Source: Corynebacterium alimapuense (lineage in GTDB: Bacteria; Actinomycetota; Actinomycetes; Mycobacteriales; Mycobacteriaceae). Taken from it: a stretch of 64,000 nt of DNA. A program made the position numbers and the translations under genes. Under the pieces are notes generated by a model, which ran no database searches, was not told the origin of the DNA, and saw nothing but the letters and a program-made list of their open reading frames with translations. Below are positions 46,572 through 54,941 of the stretch, piece after piece; the stretch's first letter is position 1; the number at the start of each line of letters is the position of its first letter. The stretch covers positions 244,616 to 308,615 of the forward strand of contig NZ_PTJO01000001.1 of NCBI RefSeq assembly GCF_003716585.1, read 5' to 3'.

Positions 46572-48143
46572 TTGGTACACCTGGCTGATATCCACACCCT
46601 CCGCGATTCGCTGCGCCACCATAGCGCTACTCGCCCCCAGCACATCGCAGTGATGACCCCTGCAGGACCAGCGCTGACCTATCAGCAGTTGGATGAGAAC
46701 TCTTCACTCGTTGCCGGAAAACTCGCTGGCGCCGGGGTGGGAGAAGGCGACCGGATCGCCTATATCGGCAAGGAACTTCCTTCCTATTGGGAGAGCCTTT
46801 TTGCATGCGTAAAACTTGGCGCGGTGCTGGTTCCCGTGGACTGGCGGCTCACGCCACCAGAGGTTGAACACATCCTCGACGATTCCACCGCTGGCACCGT
46901 CATCATTGACCCCGATCACCTGATGGCTGGCAAAACCGGCCTCCAGGAGATCAGCTCTGAGCCCCAGCAGTGGGCGCAGTGGCGAGATGCTACATCGGCC
47001 GAACTTACTGAAGCTGCCAGAGCAGCTGCTTTTGAACTGGACTTTATCCCAGGGCCAGACACCGCAATGGCTCAGCTTTATACTTCCGGAACCACTGGCC
47101 TGCCCAAGGGGGTTATTTTGGCCCACCGCAGCTGGTTTGCGGTCCGCGATGCGCTCTATGCCGCCCACCAAGACTGGATCACCATCGAAGAGGGTGATAT
47201 TTGCTACGTCGGCATTGCCGGTTTCCACATCGGCGGGCTCTGGTATGCCACCCAGGTGTTCAACGCTGGTCAGACGGTATTTAGCGCACCTGAGTTTCGT
47301 CCTGATTTGGCTCGTGAGCACTTCCGCGTTTTTGGAATTACCAACGCCATTTTGGTTCCGGCGATGATGGCTTCAATCGCTCAAATCACTCCCGCGGACC
47401 CAGCGGCGTTCACCAAACTACGCCAGGTGGTCTACGGCGGCGCCCCCATCAGCGATGCCGTTTTGGAGGAGTGCATCCGGGTATTCGATGCCCGTTTCGC
47501 CCAGATCTACGGACTTACTGAGACGGGCAATACCGCTTGTTGCCTGCCCCCCGACCAGCACTACCCGGGTTCTCCACGGCTTAAGGCCGCAGGTCACCCC
47601 TATCCTTCGTTCGAGGCCCGAGTGGTTGATCGCGAGGGCCGAATCCTCCCTGCTCACGGCATCGGGGAGGTCCAGTTGAAGACCCCGGCTCGGATGCTGG
47701 GGTATTGGAATCGCCCGGAAGCCACCGCCGAAACGCTCGTTGATGGCTGGATCCACACTGGTGATGCCGGATATATCGACGATGAGGGCTATGTGTTCAT
47801 CCAAGACCGTTTCAAAGACATGATTCTGGTCGGTGGGGAAAACGTCTTCCCCGCCGAAATCGAAAGAGCCATTATCCGGCACCCTGGGGTCCACGATGCG
47901 GCAGTCATTGGTGTGCCAGACGAACGCTCCGGCGAGGCCGTCCGCGCCTTTGTGCTCGCAGCGCCCGGCAAACAGCCGACGACTCGTGAGTTAATGATGT
48001 TTCTCAAAGACCATCTTGCCCCCTTCAAACGGCCCACCCAGTGGGAGTTTTCTACGGAAATCCCGCGCAATCCTTCCGGAAAGATACTGCGCCGGAAGCT
48101 ACGCGAGTCCCATTGGTCCGGGCGCGAACGGCAGGTCAACTGA
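46572..48143 (+). CDS. Acyl-activating ligase of the ANL superfamily (ScoC/FadD10-like role)
   Basis: AMP-forming fatty acyl ligase of 523 residues. P-loop YTSGTTGLPKGV (about 170-181), YGLTETGNT (about 346), GWIHTGDAGYID (about 412) and the C-terminal catalytic Lys504 in PRNPSGKILRRK are intact. The insertion typical of FAAL enzymes is not obvious, so CoA- or carrier-loading cannot be told apart. I propose the TTG at 46572 as start since GAGAGAAG lies 7 nt before it and homology begins right after; the frame is open to 46464. The gene lies 140 nt after the T-TE gene and its stop overlaps the next start (TGATG). In isonitrile clusters such a ligase loads an unsaturated acid on the carrier. 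Confidence 0.85.
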   Translation: MVHLADIHTLRDSLRHHSATRPQHIAVMTPAGPALTYQQLDENSSLVAGKLAGAGVGEGDRIAYIGKELPSYWESLFACVKLGAVLVPVDWRLTPPEVEHILDDSTAGTVIIDPDHLMAGKTGLQEISSEPQQWAQWRDATSAELTEAARAAAFELDFIPGPDTAMAQLYTSGTTGLPKGVILAHRSWFAVRDALYAAHQDWITIEEGDICYVGIAGFHIGGLWYATQVFNAGQTVFSAPEFRPDLAREHFRVFGITNAILVPAMMASIAQITPADPAAFTKLRQVVYGGAPISDAVLEECIRVFDARFAQIYGLTETGNTACCLPPDQHYPGSPRLKAAGHPYPSFEARVVDREGRILPAHGIGEVQLKTPARMLGYWNRPEATAETLVDGWIHTGDAGYIDDEGYVFIQDRFKDMILVGGENVFPAEIERAIIRHPGVHDAAVIGVPDERSGEAVRAFVLAAPGKQPTTRELMMFLKDHLAPFKRPTQWEFSTEIPRNPSGKILRRKLRESHWSGRERQVN

Positions 48144-49108
48144 TGCCGCATAGCCAGGTCGGACGCTTCCGTCCTCGGGCGATGGGCATCATGCTGGCTT
48201 TGTCCGTCGCAACAACCACGGTGTTGTGTGGCACCCCAACAGTGCACGCTGCCGAGTCCTTTCAGGTGCTGATGCCTTCCGAGGCGCAAACCACCGCTGG
48301 GGTGCTCTCGGCCCGAGTGCTGCCTGGTGGAGACAACCGACTGAACTTCCTGGTTCGAGGAAGTGGCGAATCAACTCCGCTGACGGCTCGGCTCACTGAG
48401 GTCACCAGCGAGGGAGGCGCTATCGCCGAGGACGATACCCCGGTCGCGGAAGACGACATCCCCGTTACCGACTGGGTGAGTTTGTCTGGGCCAGAGAATC
48501 TGGTGGTCGATGTAGATAACAGCATCGTGCTTAATCTCGACATCCAAGTACCGGAGGAGGCTGCACCCGGCGATTTCGCCGGCGGTGTGGTGATTTCTTC
48601 CGGCCAAGACTCCGAACTATTCCCTTTTTTGATTCGGGTCCCTGGCCCTCGTGATGCGCAGCTCAGTGTTGAGCAATCGGATCTCACAATCAGTGGTGTC
48701 AGTACGTGGCCCTTTAGCCGCGGGCGGGGAGAATTAGCTATGACGGTGCGCAACACCGGTTCCCTAGCTCTTTATGATTCTGCCCATCTCCACGGCAGCG
48801 GGGTTTTCGGCACGACGTCGCTATCCACGGAGCTCGAGGATGCCATTCTGCTTCCTGGCGATACGATGTCGTTGTCCACGGCAGGAGCTGTCTCGCCGGG
48901 TTTGGATCTCACCCCGGTCTTTGACTTCGAGGTCCCCTTTACCGATGATGCGGGACAGGAGAATACCTATTTCGTCTCCGCTGAGGGGCAGGCTGAATCC
49001 ACCTTCTCGTGGGCGCTGTTGGCCACCGCCACGAGCACACTATTAATACTATTGGCGGGTTGGTTTTTGGCTCAACAGCGTGCCGTGCGCAAAAACACTT
49101 CTGAGTGA
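48143..49108 (+). CDS. Secreted, C-terminally membrane-anchored Ig-like protein (function unknown)
   Basis: Protein of 321 residues with a signal peptide ending near AHAAES (about residue 38), two beta-rich domains (about 40-165 and 180-280), and one C-terminal helix (about 290-312) followed by a short basic tail. The layout and motifs such as VPEEAAPGDFAGGVVISSG recall DUF916/WxL-interacting-type surface proteins, but I do not claim family membership. Start and ligase stop share a base (TGATG), so it is made together with the acyl ligase. Its end overlaps the FAS-like gene by 37 nt in convergent orientation. Confidence 0.65.
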   Translation: MPHSQVGRFRPRAMGIMLALSVATTTVLCGTPTVHAAESFQVLMPSEAQTTAGVLSARVLPGGDNRLNFLVRGSGESTPLTARLTEVTSEGGAIAEDDTPVAEDDIPVTDWVSLSGPENLVVDVDNSIVLNLDIQVPEEAAPGDFAGGVVISSGQDSELFPFLIRVPGPRDAQLSVEQSDLTISGVSTWPFSRGRGELAMTVRNTGSLALYDSAHLHGSGVFGTTSLSTELEDAILLPGDTMSLSTAGAVSPGLDLTPVFDFEVPFTDDAGQENTYFVSAEGQAESTFSWALLATATSTLLILLAGWFLAQQRAVRKNTSE

Positions 49109-51534
49109 GCCACTACGAAGAACCATCCGTCTTGAGTAGTCATCCCTGCGCTAAAACGCCGCGGAAGGGGCTCGCTGCCCAGTGGGTCGGGAACGCTGCC
49201 GTGCTCCAGCGATTGCACCAGTCCATCGATTCTGGCGAGAACTGAGCTCTCCTCCGGGGTCAACCACAAAGGCTGCTCTAGTGGCAGTTCTAGGGCGCCT
49301 CCACCATTGTTCGGGGAAGGGGCATAGACGTGGATATCGGAAAGCTGCACCCCGCACCGGTGTGCTGCGGTATCCGAGTCTGGCCCGCCGGCGACTACCG
49401 CTTGGACTGGCCAGCCTCGAGCTTGTGCGGTCTCGCCCCTGGCTAATAGCAACTGATTGCCATGTTCGCTGACCCAAAGGGCTTTTGCGTCTCCCCAGCT
49501 CAATCTCCCCAAAGCTGCTTCCAGGCTGGAGACCTCGCCAACATTCTCCTGAGAGAGATCAGTACCCAACTGCCCCTGAGCAGCGTCGATGAGCACGATA
49601 GCTGAGCTTGGATCCGCGAGCAGCGGGCGTTCCCCGATAGTTTCCGGCATCTTATCTACAGCCACAGCAGGCGGACGCGAGAGCTCTCCCGGTATTCTCT
49701 CCCAGACCACATCCCAGGGCCAGCGCCCACGAATCAGCCGGTGACCAAGCGTGATCTCCGGACTATATGACTCCTCCGGTGCCAACCTAACTCGCAACCG
49801 TTGCTGCCGCGAAGGCAATAATTGCTCAATGAGCCGTTCTGTCCCGGTCACTGCCGCTCGGGGACGCTGCTTATCGACGCCCGCGAACACCACCAGCTCT
49901 GCTGGGTTCAACGGCCGAAGAAACTGAGCCAAGGCGTCGATATCGCGCAAGGATTCTTCGTTGATGCCTGCCAACCAAAGTCGTGCCCCGTCGCAGGCAT
50001 AGGCGCGCCATAGCTGTGCTGCTGCAGCTAGCGTTGCAGGTGGCAGCTGCTTGTGAGCGGAATCCACCGTCGCCACCACATCCACTCCTTGGGAAAGGTA
50101 GTGGCAGAGGAGGTTTTTAGACAGGGAAGTGCTTAAGGCGCCAATAACAAGCACTACTCGACGCTCCCGCGAGCACGCCGCTGGAAGATGCACGTGCCGA
50201 GCAGAGAGCTGTTCTAATTTGAGCACCTTCTCCGCGTTAAACACTGGAACCAATCGACGAGCCCAGTCGGTGCCAAATTCCTGATGAAGAATTCGCGCCG
50301 GTCCAGCCGGTGTTTCTGCTGGCAAACCAGGCCGTTCCAACTGACGCAGCCTGCTAAGAACACCACGTGCGACGACCTTGAGAACACCTCCATCTCCTAA
50401 AACTACTTCTCGAAGCTGATCGAGATCATTGAGTTCATTTTCCTCAGTCGCTTCCGTTAGCTGCGCATCGGAGGCCTGATCAGGGCTCCTGGCTCCCTGA
50501 ACTGGTGAAGGAGGTGCGGGTTGGACCACGGGGGCGTCGAGAAGCTCTTTCCTTCCTCGCTCGGTAGCTACGCTGATTATTGTGATTCCACTGCCGGCCA
50601 GGTTTTTAGCGGTGGCAGCAGCCATCCCAGGTCCTGGACCCAATTCGAGTACATAAGCGGCTGAAGAATGGGCAATCTTTGAGGTCTCTTCCACCCAGTT
50701 GACCTGCCGTACGAGGACATAATGGGATAGCTCTCGCGCCATTTTTGGGCAGATATCGCAGTGCTGCGCCCACGCCACGACCTGTTCGACGGCCATTATT
50801 AGTGCTGGATGATGCGCCGCCATCGGCATCGGCAGTGCGCTGATCTTCGCCTCCGGACAGGATGCCTCGACTCGATTCAGATCCTCGGGGCGACCAACCC
50901 CGACTACCGCCTTCGGGGCATTGATCAGCCCGACCACTGCCTCGGGAGCGACCTGGGTCATGACCGCTTCGACTTCTGTGGCACTAACTCCTGAAAAGAC
51001 GCGCATGGGCATCCCGGCAGCACAAGCGAGCAGACCGTGTTGGCGCGCTGCACGGGCAATGGCCGCGCCGATAAGCTCCGCGATCGCCAGGATTTCGGCA
51101 GGAGTAGAGCATTGCTCGAGCATCCGCACCGCGAAAATCCCTTGCGAATGACCGGTAATCGAGCACGCCTTCGAGGTATTTAGGCCCCAATGGTGCAGTT
51201 GCCACAGCTGAGCGACCTGAGCCAGGAAGATCCCGGGCACGCTCACCGAGGATGCTGCCAAATCGAAAGCCGGCGGCGTAGCTCGATCTGCCCATTCCAG
51301 CGGGTCGAAACCCCAGAGCCGGTGGATGCTGAGCTCATCCATCACGGGATGTAGCAGTACTTGGGCGCTGGCCAGCAATTGCTCAAGATCTGAACGGATC
51401 GCCCCACCCGTTGGAGCTGCCTGGCGGAGAGTCCCTAACCATTCAAAGCCCTGGCCGGAGAAATTCAGCGCAAAAGGCTCTTCCTCCAAGCGCTCAATCA
51501 ACGAAGCGCGACGCCTCGCCTTGTTGCTCATCAC
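49072..51534 (-). CDS. Truncated FAS-I-like protein: acyltransferase plus degenerate ketoreductase
   Basis: Protein of 820 residues derived from type I fatty acid synthase. Residues about 18-330 match the N-terminal acyltransferase of corynebacterial/mycobacterial FAS-I: FALNFSGQGFEWL, WGFDPLEWA, SVSVPGIFLAQVAQLW, the active-site TGHSQG (about 127-131), HYVLVRQVNWVEE and LELGPGPGMAAA. After a Pro-rich linker, FGTDWARRLVPVFNAEKV and a Rossmann-like VVLVIGALSTSLSKNLL resemble the FAS-I ketoreductase, but the glycine-rich loop and the Ser-Tyr-Lys active site are not visible. ER, DH, MPT, ACP and KS are all absent. GTG at 51534 sits 10 nt from GGAGGA; ATG 51531 is an alternative. It may supply an acyl starter to the nearby carrier protein. 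Confidence 0.8.
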   Translation of the reverse strand: MMSNKARRRASLIERLEEEPFALNFSGQGFEWLGTLRQAAPTGGAIRSDLEQLLASAQVLLHPVMDELSIHRLWGFDPLEWADRATPPAFDLAASSVSVPGIFLAQVAQLWQLHHWGLNTSKACSITGHSQGIFAVRMLEQCSTPAEILAIAELIGAAIARAARQHGLLACAAGMPMRVFSGVSATEVEAVMTQVAPEAVVGLINAPKAVVGVGRPEDLNRVEASCPEAKISALPMPMAAHHPALIMAVEQVVAWAQHCDICPKMARELSHYVLVRQVNWVEETSKIAHSSAAYVLELGPGPGMAAATAKNLAGSGITIISVATERGRKELLDAPVVQPAPPSPVQGARSPDQASDAQLTEATEENELNDLDQLREVVLGDGGVLKVVARGVLSRLRQLERPGLPAETPAGPARILHQEFGTDWARRLVPVFNAEKVLKLEQLSARHVHLPAACSRERRVVLVIGALSTSLSKNLLCHYLSQGVDVVATVDSAHKQLPPATLAAAAQLWRAYACDGARLWLAGINEESLRDIDALAQFLRPLNPAELVVFAGVDKQRPRAAVTGTERLIEQLLPSRQQRLRVRLAPEESYSPEITLGHRLIRGRWPWDVVWERIPGELSRPPAVAVDKMPETIGERPLLADPSSAIVLIDAAQGQLGTDLSQENVGEVSSLEAALGRLSWGDAKALWVSEHGNQLLLARGETAQARGWPVQAVVAGGPDSDTAAHRCGVQLSDIHVYAPSPNNGGGALELPLEQPLWLTPEESSVLARIDGLVQSLEHGSVPDPLGSEPLPRRFSAGMTTQDGWFFVVAHSEVFLRTARC

Positions 51535-51692
51535 AGCCCCGCATTCCTCCTTAAACTCTTTAGTCGGTTCTTTACTTAAACAACTAAAGACCTGTCGGAA
51601 TGCCACCCCAAATAGTTCCCAGCCAGGGACAATCTCATAGGTGGCAGCTATTGGGAACTCTCTCGGTGGAAGCGCCGACTACTCAACGCAGA

Positions 51693-51718
51693 GAGGCGCC
51701 CACACCGGAAGGCGCCTC
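51693..51718. repeat. GC-rich hairpin next to the parS site
   Basis: GAGGCGCC (51693-51700) and GGCGCCTC (51711-51718) with a 10-nt loop. It lies between the divergent FAS-like and exported-protein genes, 13 nt before the parS site, so it is not at the end of any gene. Confidence 0.6.
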
Positions 51719-51731
51719 CCGATTTGAACGA

Positions 51732-51747
51732 GGTTTCACGTGAAACA
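51732..51747. promoter_or_regulatory. parS centromere site (ParB-binding), 15 of 16 bases of consensus
   Basis: GGTTTCACGTGAAACA differs from the broadly conserved parS TGTTTCACGTGAAACA only at the first base and contains the full 14-bp palindrome GTTTCACGTGAAAC at 51733-51746. C. glutamicum carries a cluster of such sites on an oriC-proximal arm. The palindrome overlaps the GTG start codon (51740) of the following gene. No second copy was seen in this window. Confidence 0.85.
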
Positions 51748-52474
51748 TTCCCTGAGGGTTCTCAGTGCGGCAGCCGCAGGTTGTGCCGCCATCGGCATAA
51801 GCATCGCCCCGGCCATGGCGGCCACCACCATGACCTATGACATCACTACGGTGTGGACCGAACCTGATACCGCCCCTCGAGACTCAATTTTTGTGGGCAG
51901 CTTCGATTACGACCCCGACACTCGCACGGTCAGCAATCTCCAGGGCAAGCTGAGCGAATCCATGACCGGCGAGGCAGACGCCTATCCAGATGATTCGATG
52001 GTGTGGCTAGATCTCGATCACCAGCTCGAGACCTGGTACGACACTGAACTCGGAGGCACCTTCGCTGCCACGTTCCTCAATGACACCGTAGATACCTTCG
52101 ATAGCACTGGCGAAGACACGTGGTCCCCGCAAGCGGGCGTGACGGCCCAGGGCATTCACTATGGCCACTCCACTGGGACTGAAAACCCCGGAAACGCCTA
52201 CGCACTGATATTTATCCCCGAAGATCCGACCGCCGCGCTCACCCAGGATCAAATAGACACGCTCGCTTATGCTGACTGTGTACCCACCCATGAAGATGGC
52301 ATGTCCGCTGGCGGCGGAATGATGGGCAAGTATTGCATGACCGGCACCAGCGCAGCAGCCCACGGGACAGTGGGAACGATGCATGGCTACCCCACATCCC
52401 AGCAGATCACGGCCGCCGACAGCAACGATCCCGAAACCCCGGCTGCTAGCGGATCTTCCCTGTCTTCGAGCTAG
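51740..52474 (+). CDS. Exported protein of unknown function
   Basis: Protein of 244 residues with a clear signal peptide (residues 1-27, ending AMAAT). The mature part is acidic, beta-rich, and contains one Cys pair (ADCVPTHEDG and GKYCMTGT) and a Ser/Pro-rich tail. No family is recognised. GTG start at 51740 lies inside the parS palindrome, with GAGG just upstream, so ParB bound at the site would block its translation start region or promoter. The gene ends with a 4-nt overlap with the convergent nuclease gene. It could have been acquired next to the site, or the site may regulate it. Confidence 0.7.
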   Translation: MKHSLRVLSAAAAGCAAIGISIAPAMAATTMTYDITTVWTEPDTAPRDSIFVGSFDYDPDTRTVSNLQGKLSESMTGEADAYPDDSMVWLDLDHQLETWYDTELGGTFAATFLNDTVDTFDSTGEDTWSPQAGVTAQGIHYGHSTGTENPGNAYALIFIPEDPTAALTQDQIDTLAYADCVPTHEDGMSAGGGMMGKYCMTGTSAAAHGTVGTMHGYPTSQQITAADSNDPETPAASGSSLSSS

Positions 52475-54033
52475 AGCCGCGGAGTGCCCGGCGCGCCGTG
52501 GCGCAACCAATCTCGCACCGCCGCGGTGGCCCGGCAATCATCCTCGTTATAGCGCAGCAATAAGGCTCGCATTTCCATAGCCTGCTTATCGACGCCCCGC
52601 GCCAACCGCCGAGCATTGACAGACGCCTCACCATCAAAATCCCCGTCGGCCCAGGTATAGCCAGCAACCGGGGCAACGATTTTCAAGCCTAGGCCAGCAG
52701 GACCAGCGAACTGAGTACGCACTAGCCGGAAGAGATCGATCCATTCCGAGGAAGAAATGAACTCGGAGATCTCTTCTTGGCGAGGAACCTGAAGATCGCC
52801 AAAGCGCTGTCCGCCAAAACGCCGAGCGCTCATTTTCATCCAATGATTTTCACCATTGGCTGACCAGCAATAGACCGCAAAGCTCTTGCCTTCGGCATGC
52901 GCTTGCTCACGACGTTCCATTAGCCAAGCCCAAAAGCTGGCGAAGTTCTCCGCCTCAGCGTCACTATCCATCGACTCCCAGGTGACGAATGGCCGGTATC
53001 GTTCACCGTCATAGGCGCCCCATAGGTAAGCCCCTTGATCGAGGTAGGCTTCCATATCAATGTCGATCTCAACTTCAGCAGCGGGAACCTCGATCTGATC
53101 AACTCGACGCAACAGCGGCACTCCGTCTCGCCATGCGCGAGCCAAGGCACTGAGCTCTCCCCGATTGCCTTCAACCAGCTCAGAGACCGTTTCAATCCCA
53201 GCTTCCCGCAAGCTGCGTGCCCGATCGCCAGGCAAAAATAGGCTGATCTCGTCGAGGGCCTTTAACTCCGATTCACATTCCGGCCAGAATCGACAGGATG
53301 CGCATCCTTTTACCCGGCGTGGGCCGGCTGGCAGCGCTGAGGTCAGCGCTACCGTCAACGGCTCCTGAAAATGATCGGTGTCTACGATGAACGCTCGGCT
53401 GCGATCTTGGCCGATGAGACCTCCCCGCCCGGAATCAAGGTCAAGATCTTGCAATGCACGAGCGGCAAATGCCAAGCGATGTCCGTCTCCGGCATGATGG
53501 CGTAACCGAAAAGCACCATTGACAATCTTCCCCAACCCCAGTCGCCCGGTCGCCAATACCGGCGTCGATTGACCCGGCGCAGCACGAGCCACGCGGTGAT
53601 TGCTGATTATTACCGGCAGGTAGGTCCCTTCTGGCTGACGGACAAGGATATCAACATCAATACGCCAGGGGGTATTTTCGGACTCGCCAGTAAACACTGC
53701 CCCCGTAATCAAGGTGGCCTCCGCAGCCAATGCCTCGAGAGTGGCCAGTTCAGCGGCAAAGGAGTCTTCCTCGAGCGAGACCCGAGCTATGTCAATCCGA
53801 ATAAAACGTTGGGATCGCCCATCCCCCAATGCAGGCCGCTGTGGCAGACAATCGAGTACAACTTCACGAGCGAGCTTGATCCGCTCAAGCCGCATAAGAG
53901 AAGAATCTGAACGCGGTGCGCTGGGATAACGGCGACGCTGAACCAGCCGATACCGGCAGCCAACGAGATCGGCGGGCCCAATAACGCGCAGATAGTCAGA
54001 GGCACTCACAATGGCGTGAGCATAGCCCACCAT
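52471..54033 (-). CDS. TM0106-family RecB-like nuclease with C-terminal RNase H-like domain
   Basis: Predicted nuclease of 520 residues. The N-terminal RecB/Cas4-like domain has an iron-sulfur type Cys set: one Cys near the N-terminus (ADLVGCRYR) and a CASCRFWPEC cluster at about residue 256. The active-site Asp/Glu/Lys region is around DVDILVRQPEG. The C-terminal part (about 330-510) resembles YprB/RNase_H_2, with DIDMEAYLDQGAYLWGA and an ending RYNEDDCRATAAVRDWL. Family members are common in actinobacteria, but their role in DNA repair is unproven. Start ATG at 54033 is the longest; a GTG at 54009 is possible. Confidence 0.83.
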   Translation of the reverse strand: MVGYAHAIVSASDYLRVIGPADLVGCRYRLVQRRRYPSAPRSDSSLMRLERIKLAREVVLDCLPQRPALGDGRSQRFIRIDIARVSLEEDSFAAELATLEALAAEATLITGAVFTGESENTPWRIDVDILVRQPEGTYLPVIISNHRVARAAPGQSTPVLATGRLGLGKIVNGAFRLRHHAGDGHRLAFAARALQDLDLDSGRGGLIGQDRSRAFIVDTDHFQEPLTVALTSALPAGPRRVKGCASCRFWPECESELKALDEISLFLPGDRARSLREAGIETVSELVEGNRGELSALARAWRDGVPLLRRVDQIEVPAAEVEIDIDMEAYLDQGAYLWGAYDGERYRPFVTWESMDSDAEAENFASFWAWLMERREQAHAEGKSFAVYCWSANGENHWMKMSARRFGGQRFGDLQVPRQEEISEFISSSEWIDLFRLVRTQFAGPAGLGLKIVAPVAGYTWADGDFDGEASVNARRLARGVDKQAMEMRALLLRYNEDDCRATAAVRDWLRHGAPGTPRL

Positions 54034-54096
54034 CCCAGGTAGTGTTGAATGCGCACATCGCTACCGTCACACTCCCGGGAAGTTAGGTCCGAACAC

Positions 54097-54732
54097 ATGG
54101 GCATCCTTGAAACGATCCGCAAGAGTCGCGCCAAGACTAAAGCAGAGGTCCAGGCTGCGAAAGTCCGAGCACGCCAAGAGACCAAAGAGGCGGCCAAATT
54201 GGAGTATAAACGCGAGAAACTACTGGCGGGAGCAGAGAAAGACCTCCTTAAAGCGGAAAAGAAGGGCCTTAAAGCCAAGCGCAAGCATGAGCAGAAGCTG
54301 GCAGAGAACGCTCTCGAGCAATTGCGCAAAGGGCGAGTTAACGTCAGCTCAGTCAGTCGCGGGTTCGGTGTTGTACGCCTAAGCCTTCCGTTACTACTTC
54401 CACTGGGATATCGCGCTATTACTATGGGACGCGAACAGCTCATCGAAGTCCGCGCTCGGCGCCTTGGAGTCAGTGCGGATCAACTTGCTAGATTCTCGGG
54501 TCACGGAGCGGGTCTCAAAGCCCGCATTGAAGGCATTCGCCATACTCTTGGCGAGAATCATCAGCCTTCTGGCTTCATTCTTGATGCCAAAAACCGGCTG
54601 GATCAATTAGATATCGCAGTAGACAATGCTGAGTTCATGACTCCGGAACAGCGCAAGCGTGCGCATAGCACCATCTCTGAGGATATCGATCGAGTAGCTC
54701 AAGAGATTCAGGATCATCTGCGTCGCCCCTAA
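54097..54732 (+). CDS. DUF6474-family Lys/Ala-rich protein
   Basis: Cytoplasmic protein of 211 residues. The N-terminal 95 residues are a highly charged helix (KSRAKTKAEVQAAKVRA, AEKDLLKAEKKGLKAKRK) likely to form a coiled coil, followed by a short hydrophobic segment (LSLPLLLPLGYRA) and a helical C-terminal domain. It matches DUF6474, a corynebacterial family with no known function. ATG at 54097 begins MGILETIRKSRAK, the usual family start; a frame extending to 54049 is less likely. A strong terminator follows. It diverges from the nuclease gene. Confidence 0.75.
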   Translation: MGILETIRKSRAKTKAEVQAAKVRARQETKEAAKLEYKREKLLAGAEKDLLKAEKKGLKAKRKHEQKLAENALEQLRKGRVNVSSVSRGFGVVRLSLPLLLPLGYRAITMGREQLIEVRARRLGVSADQLARFSGHGAGLKARIEGIRHTLGENHQPSGFILDAKNRLDQLDIAVDNAEFMTPEQRKRAHSTISEDIDRVAQEIQDHLRRP

Positions 54733-54750
54733 TAGGCACTACTGCTAAAA

Positions 54751-54785
54751 CAAAAGGAACTCCTAATCTGTAGGAGTTCCTTTTG
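54751..54785. terminator. Strong intrinsic terminator
   Basis: CAAAAGGAACTCCTA (54751-54765) pairs perfectly over 15 bp with TAGGAGTTCCTTTTG (54771-54785), loop ATCTG. A T-run on the right arm and A-run on the left make it a classical terminator for DUF6474. Confidence 0.9.
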
Positions 54786-54941
54786 TAGTTATTGACACTT
54801 CTGTCACTTAACTTCTCCCATTAAGGGATTTCACAGGTCAACATTATGTTCGTTAGCTAAGCTTGAAAACGAAATAGAGAAATTGGCTCGCATTACCCTT
54901 AACGCCAATAGCTTAAAAACCCCTATACAAAGGAGAAACAC

